The notes: generated by a model not told the origin, from the letters alone. A DNA stretch of 64,000 bases from Xanthocytophaga agilis (GCF_030068605.1 NZ_JASJOU010000009.1:1-64000), one strand, 5' to 3'. Shown: positions 24,896 through 34,369, counted from the stretch's first letter. Numbers and translations: made by a program.

Positions 24896-25429
24896 ATGAA
24901 AAAACTGCTCGTCCTCTGTCTACTTATAAAAGGGTTTATGCTCACTAGCTGTAACTCCAAACAGCAGGAAAAACAAAAAACACAAGCAATAAATTTTCAA
25001 GCAATCAGTGAAGCCAAAGTTCACAAAGGTATCGACAGCATATTAACTCATCCCAGCTCGATTGATCTCGTAAGAGAATTTCAAATTTACAATTATCAAC
25101 CTATTCATACTCACTTGGATTCTTCAATAACATGCTTATTGGAAGCTGAAAGGAGTTATAACGAAATCAATCAGTATATTCAAAAGATTAGGTCCCCAGA
25201 GCCGATGGAAGATAAAAACCCTGAAGTAATACGTCGATTGTACCAATCTATCACTGATTCAGTTTTGTCCAATAAAAAGTGGCTCATCAAATACAATAAA
25301 ATTGATTCCATTTGCACAAAGTATTTTTCTCATCAGTGTAGAATCAATAATCGAGATTGCACTTTGGTGATTACTACTACTGTCAATGATAGCATACTCA
25401 GTTTTGATGCTCCCAAAAAACAAAAGTAA
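24896..25429 (+). CDS. hypothetical lipoprotein
   Basis: A 177-residue precursor from ATG 24896 (MKKLLVLCLL). The lipobox is MLTSC, so the mature protein is anchored at Cys about residue 19. The rest is hydrophilic, with four further cysteines in the last half that could form disulphides. There is no known domain. The intergenic segment after it is one copy of a duplicated element. Confidence 0.6.
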   Translation: MKKLLVLCLLIKGFMLTSCNSKQQEKQKTQAINFQAISEAKVHKGIDSILTHPSSIDLVREFQIYNYQPIHTHLDSSITCLLEAERSYNEINQYIQKIRSPEPMEDKNPEVIRRLYQSITDSVLSNKKWLIKYNKIDSICTKYFSHQCRINNRDCTLVITTTVNDSILSFDAPKKQK

Positions 25430-25442
25430 ATATTACAGTCTA

Positions 25443-25520
25443 TACCATTCAAATTGTACTCAGACCACCGTCACAATCATAGGATTTTACTCTTCAAGCC
25501 GACCCTTGCACCTTTGCAGA
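25443..25520 (+). repeat. duplicated intergenic element, copy A
   Basis: It begins TACCATTCAAATTGTACTCA and ends ACCCTTGCACCTTTGCAGA. Both boundary blocks recur in copy B (26776-26880) in the same orientation and order, while the middle differs in length and sequence. The end block contains CCTTTGCA, which resembles part of a Bacteroidota promoter. Confidence 0.6.
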
Positions 25521-25638
25521 CCCTATATATACAGTTGCAATGCAAAGGTAGGCTTCATGTAATTTCACAGGCACAATCCATTACCAAATCTAACTCCTTT
25601 TGGCTTGATTTGCTGACAAGAGATAAAATATAGTCCGT

Positions 25639-26112
25639 ATGTGGAGAGCAAATAATCCAATCGATTTGACAAAGTATTACCAGCTTTTAGAAGAAGAGGA
25701 AATCGATATCCTTAGAAAAGACAGGGTAATTCCCATTTCAACCTCTATTTTTCTACTGTTCTTTATAGGAATTTGGATATGCACACTTGTATACATCAAC
25801 TCCTTATATGATAAAATCCTGGGATGTATTCTTTTCTCTATTGCATCTCTGGGTTTTGTCATTCGTATTTATAGAAGAAGACAAGCATTTAGAGAAGATA
25901 TTGATAATGGATACAAAGTAGTCTATACAGGAGTTATAGAACGTAAACGAGAATCATCACTTAGCAGGGAAAGGAATTATTATTTCACTATACTTAGGAT
26001 AGAATTCGACCTTTCCTATACTGAATGGAAAGAACTACAAGTAAATCAAATGGTGGAGATCCACCTGGCACCCAAAAGCAAGCATATTCTTAAACTCACT
26101 ACTCTGGACTGA
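25639..26112 (+). CDS. paralogous two-helix membrane protein, copy 1
   Basis: A 157-residue protein with two membrane helices (about 33-55 and 58-75) and a cytoplasmic or periplasmic C-terminal domain. It belongs to a family with two more members in the window (53980 and 57123). Shared features are YYQLLEEEE near the start, KVVYTGVIERKRE, YYFTILRIEF, a Trp-containing segment, and VEIHLAPKSK near the end. The C-terminal domain is likely a small beta-sheet fold. I do not recognise a published function. Confidence 0.65.
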   Translation: MWRANNPIDLTKYYQLLEEEEIDILRKDRVIPISTSIFLLFFIGIWICTLVYINSLYDKILGCILFSIASLGFVIRIYRRRQAFREDIDNGYKVVYTGVIERKRESSLSRERNYYFTILRIEFDLSYTEWKELQVNQMVEIHLAPKSKHILKLTTLD

Positions 26113-26148
26113 TCAAACATGATAGTATCCCAAAAGCGTCTTGTCACG

Positions 26149-26167
26149 AAAATGGGACACATGAACC
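26149..26167 (+). repeat. 19-base direct repeat, copy 1
   Basis: AAAATGGGACACATGAACC, found again with one change at 28016-28034 in the same direction. It precedes the YcxB-like gene by 13 bases. The GGGACA core recalls the ends of some insertion sequences. Confidence 0.5.
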
Positions 26168-26179
26168 TTTCTACTTTAT

Positions 26180-26764
26180 ATGCCAATAGAACTGCCACTA
26201 AAAATTCACATCAAGTTTGTACCAGATCAAATCAGAGCCATATATCAAATAGGATGGGACAAGGGTATACAGTTATTTAATAAGATTCATAGTGTATATG
26301 CAGTTATCTTTAAACTATTTTTTGGCCTGACATCCATTTTGTTTTTACTTTCCTTCTTTTATCCTGTTTGTCTGCAAATAGGTATGCTTACTCTGATTTT
26401 GGGCATGTGTGTTTATATACCCCATTATAACGCAAAGCGTAAGATTCTATCAGCACAAAGTCCGAAAAAGAAGGCTGTCGAAGATTGGATTGCCCACAAA
26501 TCAAAAGTGAAAAGTTACATTCTGGAGATAGACGATTTACAGGTAACGCTTTATGAGGATACAGTTCCTCATATATTTCCTTGGAGTACTTTTCAACAAT
26601 ATCTCATTTCAGAAACCTTTATTATTCTCTCAGACACTCATCTCAATGAGTCCCAGAGTTTATTGTTGCCCAAAGCAGGAATGACAGCCGAAGAATATAG
26701 GTTATTGTCTGAAATTATCGAGCAGAAAATGGAGGATAAAACACGTTTGACTATGTCATCCTAA
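26180..26764 (+). CDS. YcxB-like membrane protein
   Basis: A 194-residue protein with two membrane helices near residues 40-80, followed by a C-terminal domain with a TVPHIFPWSTFQQYLISETFIIL stretch that resembles the YcxB-like domain (VPWSxI...FxLY). The family has no defined biochemical role. It is downstream of paralogue copy 1, separated by a short gap containing a 19-base repeat. Confidence 0.6.
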   Translation: MPIELPLKIHIKFVPDQIRAIYQIGWDKGIQLFNKIHSVYAVIFKLFFGLTSILFLLSFFYPVCLQIGMLTLILGMCVYIPHYNAKRKILSAQSPKKKAVEDWIAHKSKVKSYILEIDDLQVTLYEDTVPHIFPWSTFQQYLISETFIILSDTHLNESQSLLLPKAGMTAEEYRLLSEIIEQKMEDKTRLTMSS

Positions 26765-26775
26765 ACAAATTTGAG

Positions 26776-26880
26776 TACCATTCGAATTGCACTCAGAACA
26801 CTTTACCAAACCATATATATGCACTTTGACCTGGGAAGGTGGTCTAAAAACAGGTTAACCAACCCTTGCACATTTGCAGA
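26776..26880 (+). repeat. duplicated intergenic element, copy B
   Basis: It starts TACCATTCGAATTGCACTCA and ends ACCCTTGCACATTTGCAGA. The boundary blocks match copy A at 25443 with a few substitutions. It ends one base before the stop of the convergent peptidase gene. Confidence 0.6.
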
Positions 26881-26881
26881 A

Positions 26882-27853
26882 TTAGTTTTGGTTTTCCACT
26901 CTTTCATTTCTAATGGGTGAACTCTCTGTTTTTTTGACTCCATCTACAATGATGTTCGTAAAGTAGCATTTTGCTCCTGTAGCAACATTCATATCTTCTA
27001 CATTCTGCATGTGAAAGTGCAAATGAGGTTCGGTCGAATTACCTGAGTTTCCACACTTACCTAACAAATCACCTTGTCTGACCGTTTGACCTTCCTTTAC
27101 CAGGATTGAATGTTTCTGAAAATGAGCATACACAATAAATTCATTCTTACTTGTTTTTAAGATAACAGTGTTACCCGTAACAAACAGTGGATTTACTGTA
27201 CCAGGAACGTTATCATTAATGCCGTCAACTACCATTATGACCTGTGCATCACAGACCGCAAGAATCTCTTTTCCAAATGCATAATAATCCTGATTTGTCT
27301 TACTATCGGTTCTGTAAGACTTGCCAGTTGAGTCGGTAACAATAAAGTCAAAGGCTCCTTTTTGCATGGCTACCTCCACATGATAATTGAGTTCTTTTGT
27401 ATCCCCACCCCAAAGCACTGTCCATCTACCTTTAAAGGGTAGGATTAGTTTTGATAGATTCCGGTTTAGTTTAGGAAGATTGGCTGGCATGTAAGGCTGC
27501 AACAGAAGTCCATTAATCTGACTGTTGTTGAGTGAAATATAGAAGGAATAGACCCTTCTTTCAAACTGGGCCTTATAAATAGCATAGGACGATTCATAAC
27601 TTTCAAAATTGGCCGACACCATCTTACCGGAAACGCTTTTGGTCGCACTCAGAAAGTCCACTGTTTTATCTATGGGAAATTGCGCTTGCATGTCAGCTGA
27701 AAACAGAGAGAAAATACTGTCGTATTTACCTTCATTGAAAAGGGATTTAAAATGTAAAACAGCCTTTGTGTATTTGGGGGCTTCTTTTGGCGCTTGAGCA
27801 TGAGCGACAGACACCAAAAGAAATAATAACGGATATAGTATACGAATAAACAT
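26882..27853 (-). CDS. DUF3887 + degenerate M23 peptidase, secreted
   Basis: A 323-residue secreted protein with a signal peptide (LLFLLVSVAHAQA). Residues 30-125 match DUF3887 (HFKSLFNEGKYDSIFSLFSA). The C-terminal half is the M23/LytM fold: GNTVILKT, EFIVYAHFQKHSILVKEGQ, LLGKCGNSGNS and EPHLHFH (275-281). The final HLHFH pair and the AHF His are kept, but the first zinc ligand of the usual HxxxD motif is not seen (the region reads KTNQDYYAFG). It may therefore be inactive or use a different ligand, as seen in activator-type LytM proteins. Confidence 0.75.
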   Translation of the reverse strand: MFIRILYPLLFLLVSVAHAQAPKEAPKYTKAVLHFKSLFNEGKYDSIFSLFSADMQAQFPIDKTVDFLSATKSVSGKMVSANFESYESSYAIYKAQFERRVYSFYISLNNSQINGLLLQPYMPANLPKLNRNLSKLILPFKGRWTVLWGGDTKELNYHVEVAMQKGAFDFIVTDSTGKSYRTDSKTNQDYYAFGKEILAVCDAQVIMVVDGINDNVPGTVNPLFVTGNTVILKTSKNEFIVYAHFQKHSILVKEGQTVRQGDLLGKCGNSGNSTEPHLHFHMQNVEDMNVATGAKCYFTNIIVDGVKKTESSPIRNERVENQN

Positions 27854-28015
27854 TCAGTCTGACAATAAAGATAAGTTGCTTACTATTTGTAAAAGAACCG
27901 ATAGGGCTACTGGTTCCATGCCATTAATGAGAAAAGGTGCTGATAGTAACCGTGTATATTGTTCTCATTAGATCAGGGCACTATTTAAGCTATACTCTTA
28001 TTTTCTACTTTCCCC

Positions 28016-28034
28016 AAAATGGGACACATAAACC
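28016..28034 (+). repeat. 19-base direct repeat, copy 2
   Basis: AAAATGGGACACATAAACC differs at one base from copy 1 at 26149. The two copies bracket the YcxB-like and M23 genes. Confidence 0.5.
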
Positions 28035-28182
28035 AAAGTTGGATCATCTCATTAAATTGTGAAATCTCACCATTTACCCGCTTTACTGAAGTTGTGGAAG
28101 TGAACCAATAAGCTTATCGAATCCAGATAACGTAAATCCATACTAACCCTAACCTAAATGTCGATGCATGTAGGTTGCAGGC

Positions 28183-28677
28183 TCATTTGCTTTGTAAAGG
28201 TGGCGTGCTCTTAGAAACAGTATGTTCCTTTATAAAGTCTATATCCCTTGAATACGTTATCATGGACAGTGCGCCTGTTTCCTTGCTTGTGGATGGGTTG
28301 TAATAGATCGTTTGCTGGTTGGATATAACCTTCACCATCTCTCCGACTTTTCGGTTGCTGATCGTAGAGTATATTTCTGCGATGTTGTCTTGAATCCGGT
28401 AAGGATACCACATCGTATCTGGAAGAACTCTGCCTGCACGTAAACTCTGGTGGAATTGTTTGACATTGGACTTGCTTACTTGTATGCGGATTAGACCGAA
28501 TGCATGATTGTTGGATTGGGCAAAATCAATTATGCGTCCTTCAAAGACAATGTTGTTTTCGAGGTGTTTGGCTCTTTTTCTCGTTTCCCTGGTAGCCGAT
28601 TTATCATACTGTCTGAAGGCCAGCATCAGCAAGGTTAGCAAGGTTAATATGGATGCAACCCTGAATAGTATTTTCAT
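28183..28677 (-). CDS. hypothetical membrane-anchored protein
   Basis: A 164-residue protein with a single N-terminal helix (about 5-22) and a basic region after it, then a soluble domain of about 120 residues without recognised motif. The N-terminal sequence could be a signal anchor. It is one of several unrecognised minus-strand genes here. Confidence 0.55.
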   Translation of the reverse strand: MKILFRVASILTLLTLLMLAFRQYDKSATRETRKRAKHLENNIVFEGRIIDFAQSNNHAFGLIRIQVSKSNVKQFHQSLRAGRVLPDTMWYPYRIQDNIAEIYSTISNRKVGEMVKVISNQQTIYYNPSTSKETGALSMITYSRDIDFIKEHTVSKSTPPLQSK

Positions 28678-28747
28678 AGTAAACTGACTGGGCGTTAATT
28701 CTTTCTTATAGTCTGCTTAATCTACGCTGGTAAACGGTGAAATATAT

Positions 28748-29155
28748 CTATCCGGTTTGTCCATCTCTTAATTCTACAAGCTTATGAATGGTTTCATTGA
28801 TAGCTTCTACTACTTTTACATTTATGTTGGTAATGCCTCCAGTAAAATAGAAACATATATGTGTGTCTTCATATGTCCATACCCTGCCTTGTCCTTCCAA
28901 TACATCGGGTATCTTGATAAATAGAGGCGGATTAAGTAAAGCTGCTACTTGTTTATCTGTAAGCAGATGCCCTTTATTCCTTACTGTAAGCATGATCCCA
29001 ATTGAGGTATGAGAGTCGATGATCTGATCAGAAATGATTTCTTTTACAGGAATAGGCCCCCCTTGAATACTAATATCTAACACCTCAAAATAGATTTCTT
29101 TTTTGCCTGCTTTTATTGTAGCTGTCTGACCTTGATAGTCGTAAATGTGACTCAT
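28748..29155 (-). CDS. hypothetical soluble protein
   Basis: A 135-residue protein without signal or membrane segment. It has a mixed alpha/beta composition with a beta-rich start and a C-terminal helix. No recognised domain; its size and accessory setting would suit an immunity or accessory protein, but nothing confirms that. Confidence 0.5.
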   Translation of the reverse strand: MSHIYDYQGQTATIKAGKKEIYFEVLDISIQGGPIPVKEIISDQIIDSHTSIGIMLTVRNKGHLLTDKQVAALLNPPLFIKIPDVLEGQGRVWTYEDTHICFYFTGGITNINVKVVEAINETIHKLVELRDGQTG

Positions 29156-29188
29156 AGAATAACTATTCAGATCTACTTTCGATATTCT

Positions 29189-29737
29189 TCAATTTCTATA
29201 TTCTTCAATCTGGTATTTTCTACCAATTAACTCGCATTTCTTGGTTACATTCCAAAAGGTGTACATAGTATTTCCTGTTGGAATATCCCAATATTTGATT
29301 TTCTCATCAGTAGACATGATACCGAACGGGAGTATTTTACCTTCTATTTTAGGATTGACAGATGGCTTTTGCAGACCAAGTAAAATGCCTGTCTTTCTTA
29401 GTGTAGTTTCTTCTTTCCATAATGGTCCTGCATGAAAACGAAATTGTTCATATGGGATTTTTTCCAAAGAAGATTTCTTTATCTGGATAAAGTGTTCAGT
29501 TGTGTTAAGAATCCATTCTTCTTCTCTTACTCTTGTCAGCAATACAGGTAATTCGTAGGTAGATAACTTAATCCTGCTTAAGATAGTCTCTTTTTCCAAG
29601 TCTGGTACTTTATAAAATAAGGTACAGCCTTCCTTTCCTGTAATTACATCCTGTTCAAGTCTGCAATAGCTTAAATACCAAAAAATTATTTGTTCTTTGA
29701 TTCGACCTGCACTTTTTACTATTCTTTCTGTTTCCAT
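29189..29737 (-). CDS. hypothetical soluble protein
   Basis: A 182-residue soluble protein with several Trp, Tyr and Lys residues and no signal peptide. It lies 33 bases upstream of the 135-residue gene on the same strand, so the two may form an operon. I do not recognise a family. Confidence 0.5.
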   Translation of the reverse strand: METERIVKSAGRIKEQIIFWYLSYCRLEQDVITGKEGCTLFYKVPDLEKETILSRIKLSTYELPVLLTRVREEEWILNTTEHFIQIKKSSLEKIPYEQFRFHAGPLWKEETTLRKTGILLGLQKPSVNPKIEGKILPFGIMSTDEKIKYWDIPTGNTMYTFWNVTKKCELIGRKYQIEEYRN

Positions 29738-29939
29738 TCGTGTTTAGCCTCTCTTACTGGTGTATGTTCTTATGCAAAGAAAGATTTGCTCTTATAAAGA
29801 AAGCAAAAAGATAACAAATTACTAGAGCAGCGAAAAACGAATCCAAAAATCCTTCCCTTATAGGGAAAATAGCTCTTTACACTACAAACAGGCATCATTT
29901 TTTAGCCTGTCTGGTTTTCATTTGATTTATCATCACAAA

Positions 29940-30290
29940 ATGACAGAAGCAAAAACATTTGAACTCTTATATAATACCTGGACAAGATCCACAGACAAAA
30001 AAATCATACGCTGCATATTCAATGAGCCAAAAGAGTACGAAATTTATGAAGTAAGTAATGAAGAAGTAAATAAATCATTTGATGAAGGTAGCTTCACTTT
30101 ACAAATTAGTAATGGAGAGATGCATATTATACTTCTTTCAAAACATTTTCTCCAGCCAATATATGCTATTGAAGATATTACTGAAACACAACTTGTCGTA
30201 TTAACTGTAAATGAAGACAGTAGAAAACATGCAAAACTAGCACTAGATGCTGATGAAAATCGCCTTATTACTTTTAAGAAATACAATTAA
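29940..30290 (+). CDS. hypothetical small soluble protein
   Basis: A 116-residue acidic protein starting at ATG 29940. It has a probable alpha/beta fold and no transmembrane or signal segment. No family recognised. It stands alone between divergent and intergenic stretches. Confidence 0.45.
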   Translation: MTEAKTFELLYNTWTRSTDKKIIRCIFNEPKEYEIYEVSNEEVNKSFDEGSFTLQISNGEMHIILLSKHFLQPIYAIEDITETQLVVLTVNEDSRKHAKLALDADENRLITFKKYN

Positions 30291-30857
30291 TAAAAATACG
30301 CCTGACAAAATAGACAATAAAAACGGGGCATAGAGCCTCATTGGATATTCTCTGATTCGTGTTATCACTTAAAAGCGGCACAAATAATAAGCTAAAGCAA
30401 CCAACTTACAGATAAAGTCGAAAGCTTTCTTCAGTTTATCCATTGTTTAAAAGGATAAAGGTTACAAAATCAGAGAGCAGCAGGGAAGAATCATATATAC
30501 CTTCTTAAGTGACGGACATAACTAAGCAATACAACCTGCCGTTATTCCATAGGGGTGTGGGCATTTATCAGAAATAAGTTAGGAATAATGATGGTAGTAT
30601 GTACGTATAAATATGACTGATGAAACAACTATTTACATTCCATTTTTTGTAGCCCTTAATTTTACTACACATTCGCCTCCTAATACTATCTCTGACATCC
30701 AATAAAGGCCTAAAAATTCAAACAGGCAATAAATCAAAAAAATACATAGCTTTACCACACCTCAAATACGTATGCTATGTAGCATAGCCAATTATTAGTA
30801 TTAGTTGAGTGTGTAAGTAAGAAGACCCAACATAAATGCCCAAGAAATATATACCAA
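30291..30857. other. long intergenic stretch, no gene seen
   Basis: About 567 bases without a convincing frame, tRNA or hairpin with a U-run. It could hold decayed sequence. Confidence 0.45.
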
Positions 30858-31286
30858 ATGAAATACTACGTATACCTTCTACTCATCCTATATAGTTGTA
30901 CTCCCAAAGATCAATCCAAGCAAGATACGTTAGCAACAGCCATCTCAAACTCACCCAAACCTCAGCTCGATTTTCAAAAGGACAAAGATTTTTACCAGCC
31001 AGGAGATACACTACATCTGGTCATTTCTTTCCCTGCAGAATTGTACAGTCAATATTCGCTGACTTCAATTGAAGCCTACAACCATCCATTACCTCTTGAC
31101 AATAATACAGCGAAAATGAATTTTATTGTTGATTGCGAGATAGATCCGGAAATGGATATGCCAACTCAAAACAGAATACAAAAGGAGATACGGTTTGATG
31201 TTACCTACTTTAATAAGCAGCAGAAAGATTCACTTTACTATATGGAGACTGTAAGTTATGAGGTAAATTGTGGAGGAAAGTTATAG
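30858..31286 (+). CDS. hypothetical lipoprotein
   Basis: A 142-residue precursor with a short signal and lipobox LYSCT. The mature part is beta-rich with an Asp/Pro-rich linker. No known domain was recognised. It stands alone on the plus strand. Confidence 0.55.
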   Translation: MKYYVYLLLILYSCTPKDQSKQDTLATAISNSPKPQLDFQKDKDFYQPGDTLHLVISFPAELYSQYSLTSIEAYNHPLPLDNNTAKMNFIVDCEIDPEMDMPTQNRIQKEIRFDVTYFNKQQKDSLYYMETVSYEVNCGGKL

Positions 31287-31543
31287 TGATACCTATCCGA
31301 ACGAATAGGCTATTGGTTAGGATCTTATTTACTTACTCTCACACCTGTTTTACTCTATTTTCTCTGTATTGAACTATTGTGACTTGTATATTACTGTCAT
31401 AAGTAGTACAGGACATAGTAATACTTTATTGCTATCAGATCATCACACAACAAAATGGTAATCAGGACAGTATGGTAAAGTCATTAACTTTTAGCACTTT
31501 TACTTATATTGCTACTAGACATCCTTCCAAAAACCTACTGCTT

Positions 31544-32431
31544 ATGAGCCAGTTATACAAAACCCATGTGTGTACTTTTTTTCTGATACTAGTATGTGGT
31601 ATAGGTTGGGGACAGACCCAAAACCGTGTTACTATTCTGGTTGATGCGTTTGGCAAATCTGATGCACTTAAACAGGACTGGGGATTTGCAGCCCTCGTTG
31701 AATACAATGGTAAACGCATTCTTTTTGACACAGGCAACGATTCAGAATCGTTTGCTTACAATGTAAAAACACTGAATGTGGATCTAAAACGGCTCGACCT
31801 GGTAGTTATTTCGCATCGTCATGGAGATCATACAGATGGATTGCATCATTTATTGAAAATAAATCCAAAAGTTAAGATTTATACTCCCAATGATGAATAC
31901 TTCGGCGGGCCTACTCCTCCCGCTTTCTTCCGGCGACCTGTGGATAGCCTGCCAGCTCACATGCGTTATTTTAAAGGCAAGGTTCCTAAACAAATACCAC
32001 ATGGTAGCCCATGGAAGTCTGCAAACCTGGTCAGAGTTGACAGTGTCACAGAACTGATGCCGGGCATTCGACTGGTACGTAATATTTCACAAACCAAATT
32101 TTTCAGCGAAACTCCCGAACTTTCCTTAGCTATTGATACCCCACAAGGGCAGGTGTTGTTGGTAGGATGTTCACATCCGGGAATTGAAACTATCCTTACT
32201 TCAATGACTATACCTGAGAAACCTGTGCATGTAGTGATTGGCGGGTTGCATATGGTAAATGCAGATGAGAAAGAAGCCAATCGATTAGCCCAGGCACTGC
32301 TTGAGAAATGGAAGATAAAAAATATAGCACCCGGACATTGTACTGGTGAAGTTACTTTTTCAGCCTTACAGCAACATTTTGGAAAAAACTATCTGTATGC
32401 AGGCGTAGGGACTATTCTCGATTTACCTTAA
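31544..32431 (+). CDS. secreted MBL-fold metallo-hydrolase
   Basis: A 295-residue protein starting at ATG 31544, followed by a hydrophobic segment THVCTFFLILVCGIGWGQ that acts as a signal peptide. The metal motif is SHRHGDHTDG (90-99), with further ligand segments VGCSHPGIE, IGGLHMV and PGHCTGE. This set of motifs fits the COG1237 group of metallo-beta-lactamase fold enzymes, related to dihydropterin-linked phosphate synthases. The substrate is unknown. Confidence 0.8.
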   Translation: MSQLYKTHVCTFFLILVCGIGWGQTQNRVTILVDAFGKSDALKQDWGFAALVEYNGKRILFDTGNDSESFAYNVKTLNVDLKRLDLVVISHRHGDHTDGLHHLLKINPKVKIYTPNDEYFGGPTPPAFFRRPVDSLPAHMRYFKGKVPKQIPHGSPWKSANLVRVDSVTELMPGIRLVRNISQTKFFSETPELSLAIDTPQGQVLLVGCSHPGIETILTSMTIPEKPVHVVIGGLHMVNADEKEANRLAQALLEKWKIKNIAPGHCTGEVTFSALQQHFGKNYLYAGVGTILDLP

Positions 32432-32484
32432 CAGAGATCCTATAATGCAAATGGGTGATGCTAAGCGCCAAGAAAGGTTTATAG

Positions 32485-32943
32485 CTATATACAAGCACTA
32501 GAAGTCTTAATTTCAAAATTGCTAAATAGTATTCCGTCATCTTCTTTAAGTTCCATCACCAGATTGAAAGTCTCATTACAGAGGAGTTGACCCATAAAAG
32601 CTGTAGCTGCATAGAAATCATACCAGTTACGGATATAGTACATTGTTTCTACTTCAATCACAAGTTTATGATCAATGTCCATAAGTACAGATTTTGATTC
32701 TACGAACCGACTATTTAGCAACCACGTGGCTATCTCATCATCTCCACCCTGATAATCAAAAAAGAATGCATATTTTTCCTGGGCAAGATTCCAGTTGAAT
32801 ACTAGCTTTGAGTCAGTATATCTATTCTTCTTTAAATTGGACTGATGTTTAATGTGTTCAATTAGTAACTTCCGTTCAAAATAACTAACTGAAATGTATT
32901 CCTTGTGTTTTTTATACCACCAAGAGTTGTCTAGTGAATTCAT
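32485..32943 (-). CDS. hypothetical protein overlapping the SUKH gene
   Basis: A 152-residue protein whose ATG overlaps the stop of the upstream SUKH gene by four bases, so the two are translated together. It has mixed composition, several aromatic residues and no signal peptide. I do not recognise the family; by coupling it may act with the SUKH protein. Confidence 0.55.
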   Translation of the reverse strand: MNSLDNSWWYKKHKEYISVSYFERKLLIEHIKHQSNLKKNRYTDSKLVFNWNLAQEKYAFFFDYQGGDDEIATWLLNSRFVESKSVLMDIDHKLVIEVETMYYIRNWYDFYAATAFMGQLLCNETFNLVMELKEDDGILFSNFEIKTSSACI

Positions 32944-33566
32944 ATTCTTTTCTTATTTTTCTCTTCTTCCCATCTCTTGCCAATAAGATATCCTTCATAC
33001 CAACCTACCTTATTAATAATAAAGTCTGCCATGTCTTCTGCTATCTTATAATATCCATTTCCTCCTTCATATTCATATATAGCAGGATTTTCTCCCTCAT
33101 CCAGATAGAAGAAACTAAAAAAGCCGTTTTGTTTAAAAACGGAAAACACGAACAAGTTATCCGTAAAAACCAAGTCTGATTTGATCTCGCTATCCTGCTC
33201 ACATGCTTCAAAATAGCATTTCGCATAAGCTCTCATTTCTTCGAACTCAGGAAATCGGTAATCATTTACCCCTACAATGTTAAATGCCCAATTACCTCCT
33301 AATAGTAAATATAACTCCCGATAGCTGACCGGAAAAGTGACCCCGAGCTGAGCCTCTATCTCAACTACTTTTTTTTCAGTAAGTCCTTTAGTACTGTCAC
33401 CGCTATCTGCAATATACTCAGTCAGAAATCCCATGTACTTATAATGTTCTTTGGGATATGTTTCTTTGATTTTGGAAAGGCTTTTTTTTGATTTGGCCAT
33501 GGATGGAGTTACATTAATTTGATAGTAGGATAAAATGATAAGGATAATTTTGAGTGATCGATTCAT
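32940..33566 (-). CDS. SMI1/KNR4 (SUKH) family protein
   Basis: A 208-residue frame. The SUKH pattern is clear: LTEKKVVEIEAQLGVTFPVSYRELYLLLGG and then a FFYLDEGENPAIYEYE stretch. The first 22 residues look hydrophobic and signal-like, so either the protein is exported or translation begins at the internal ATG 33500 (MAKSKKS), which suits a cytoplasmic SUKH protein. It forms a coupled pair with the next gene. No toxin gene is adjacent. Confidence 0.75.
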   Translation of the reverse strand: MNRSLKIILIILSYYQINVTPSMAKSKKSLSKIKETYPKEHYKYMGFLTEYIADSGDSTKGLTEKKVVEIEAQLGVTFPVSYRELYLLLGGNWAFNIVGVNDYRFPEFEEMRAYAKCYFEACEQDSEIKSDLVFTDNLFVFSVFKQNGFFSFFYLDEGENPAIYEYEGGNGYYKIAEDMADFIINKVGWYEGYLIGKRWEEEKNKKRI

Positions 33567-33721
33567 TATGTTTGAATACGCTTTACAAATGTATAGAAGG
33601 TATTCAAAAGTCTTTTTTGTATATACTATATCTATTTTCTAATTAGAGTAAATACGCTTATTCACGCCTTGTTTGTAATTTTATTTATTCTTCCTGATTA
33701 GTATATATATACATAGTGATA

Positions 33722-34369
33722 ATGAACAAATCAAGGTCAATACTACAATGTCCCTCTTGTCAGCAAAGCAGGCATATTACTGAATGTCGTATTTTTTCAG
33801 AACAACTTCGGCACTTAATTCGAAATTACCCAAATAAAATACAAAGTAGTACAGGTGAGGTGCTTGGTAATTACTATTGGGCTTCAACACAATCTGATAG
33901 TATGGATTGGGCATGTGACGAATGTCTGCAAAACGGAAAAGCAATCAAAGGAGATCCAACGAAACAGTTGTTTTGTCACGCTCCCCCACACTTTGCTTAC
34001 TTTGATAAGGAAAAAGAATGCAGAGTATGTAAAGAAACCTTTGTCTTTACTAAATCCGAACAACAGTACTGGTATGATCACTTGAATTTCTGGGTACAGG
34101 CAACAAGAATATACTGCCTTAAATGTCAATCTGCCAAGAAACAGCAAGATCGTATCTCACAGTTGCTGAACAACTTCGATTATCTGGATATTGAAAAACT
34201 TAAGGAAGTTGTAGCCTTATATCTGACACAAGGTAATTATGAAAAAGCCAAATACCATCTGACACGCGGTAAAAAGCTGAGACAAAGAGATAGTCTGGAG
34301 TACATCAACTTAGATAGCTGGATAAATGAAATCAAAAAAATAGAGAAAGGGAAGATATCCGCTTCCTGA
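33722..34369 (+). CDS. zinc-ribbon protein
   Basis: A 215-residue protein starting at ATG 33722. It has several metal-type cysteine pairs: CPSC near residue 10, WACDEC, CRVCKETF and CLKC. The CRVCKETFVFTKSEQQYWYDHL segment resembles the probable zinc-ribbon domain family (zf-trcl). The C-terminal 70 residues are helical with a NYEKAKYHLTRGKK pattern. Likely to bind nucleic acid or a protein partner; function unknown. Confidence 0.6.
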   Translation: MNKSRSILQCPSCQQSRHITECRIFSEQLRHLIRNYPNKIQSSTGEVLGNYYWASTQSDSMDWACDECLQNGKAIKGDPTKQLFCHAPPHFAYFDKEKECRVCKETFVFTKSEQQYWYDHLNFWVQATRIYCLKCQSAKKQQDRISQLLNNFDYLDIEKLKEVVALYLTQGNYEKAKYHLTRGKKLRQRDSLEYINLDSWINEIKKIEKGKISAS

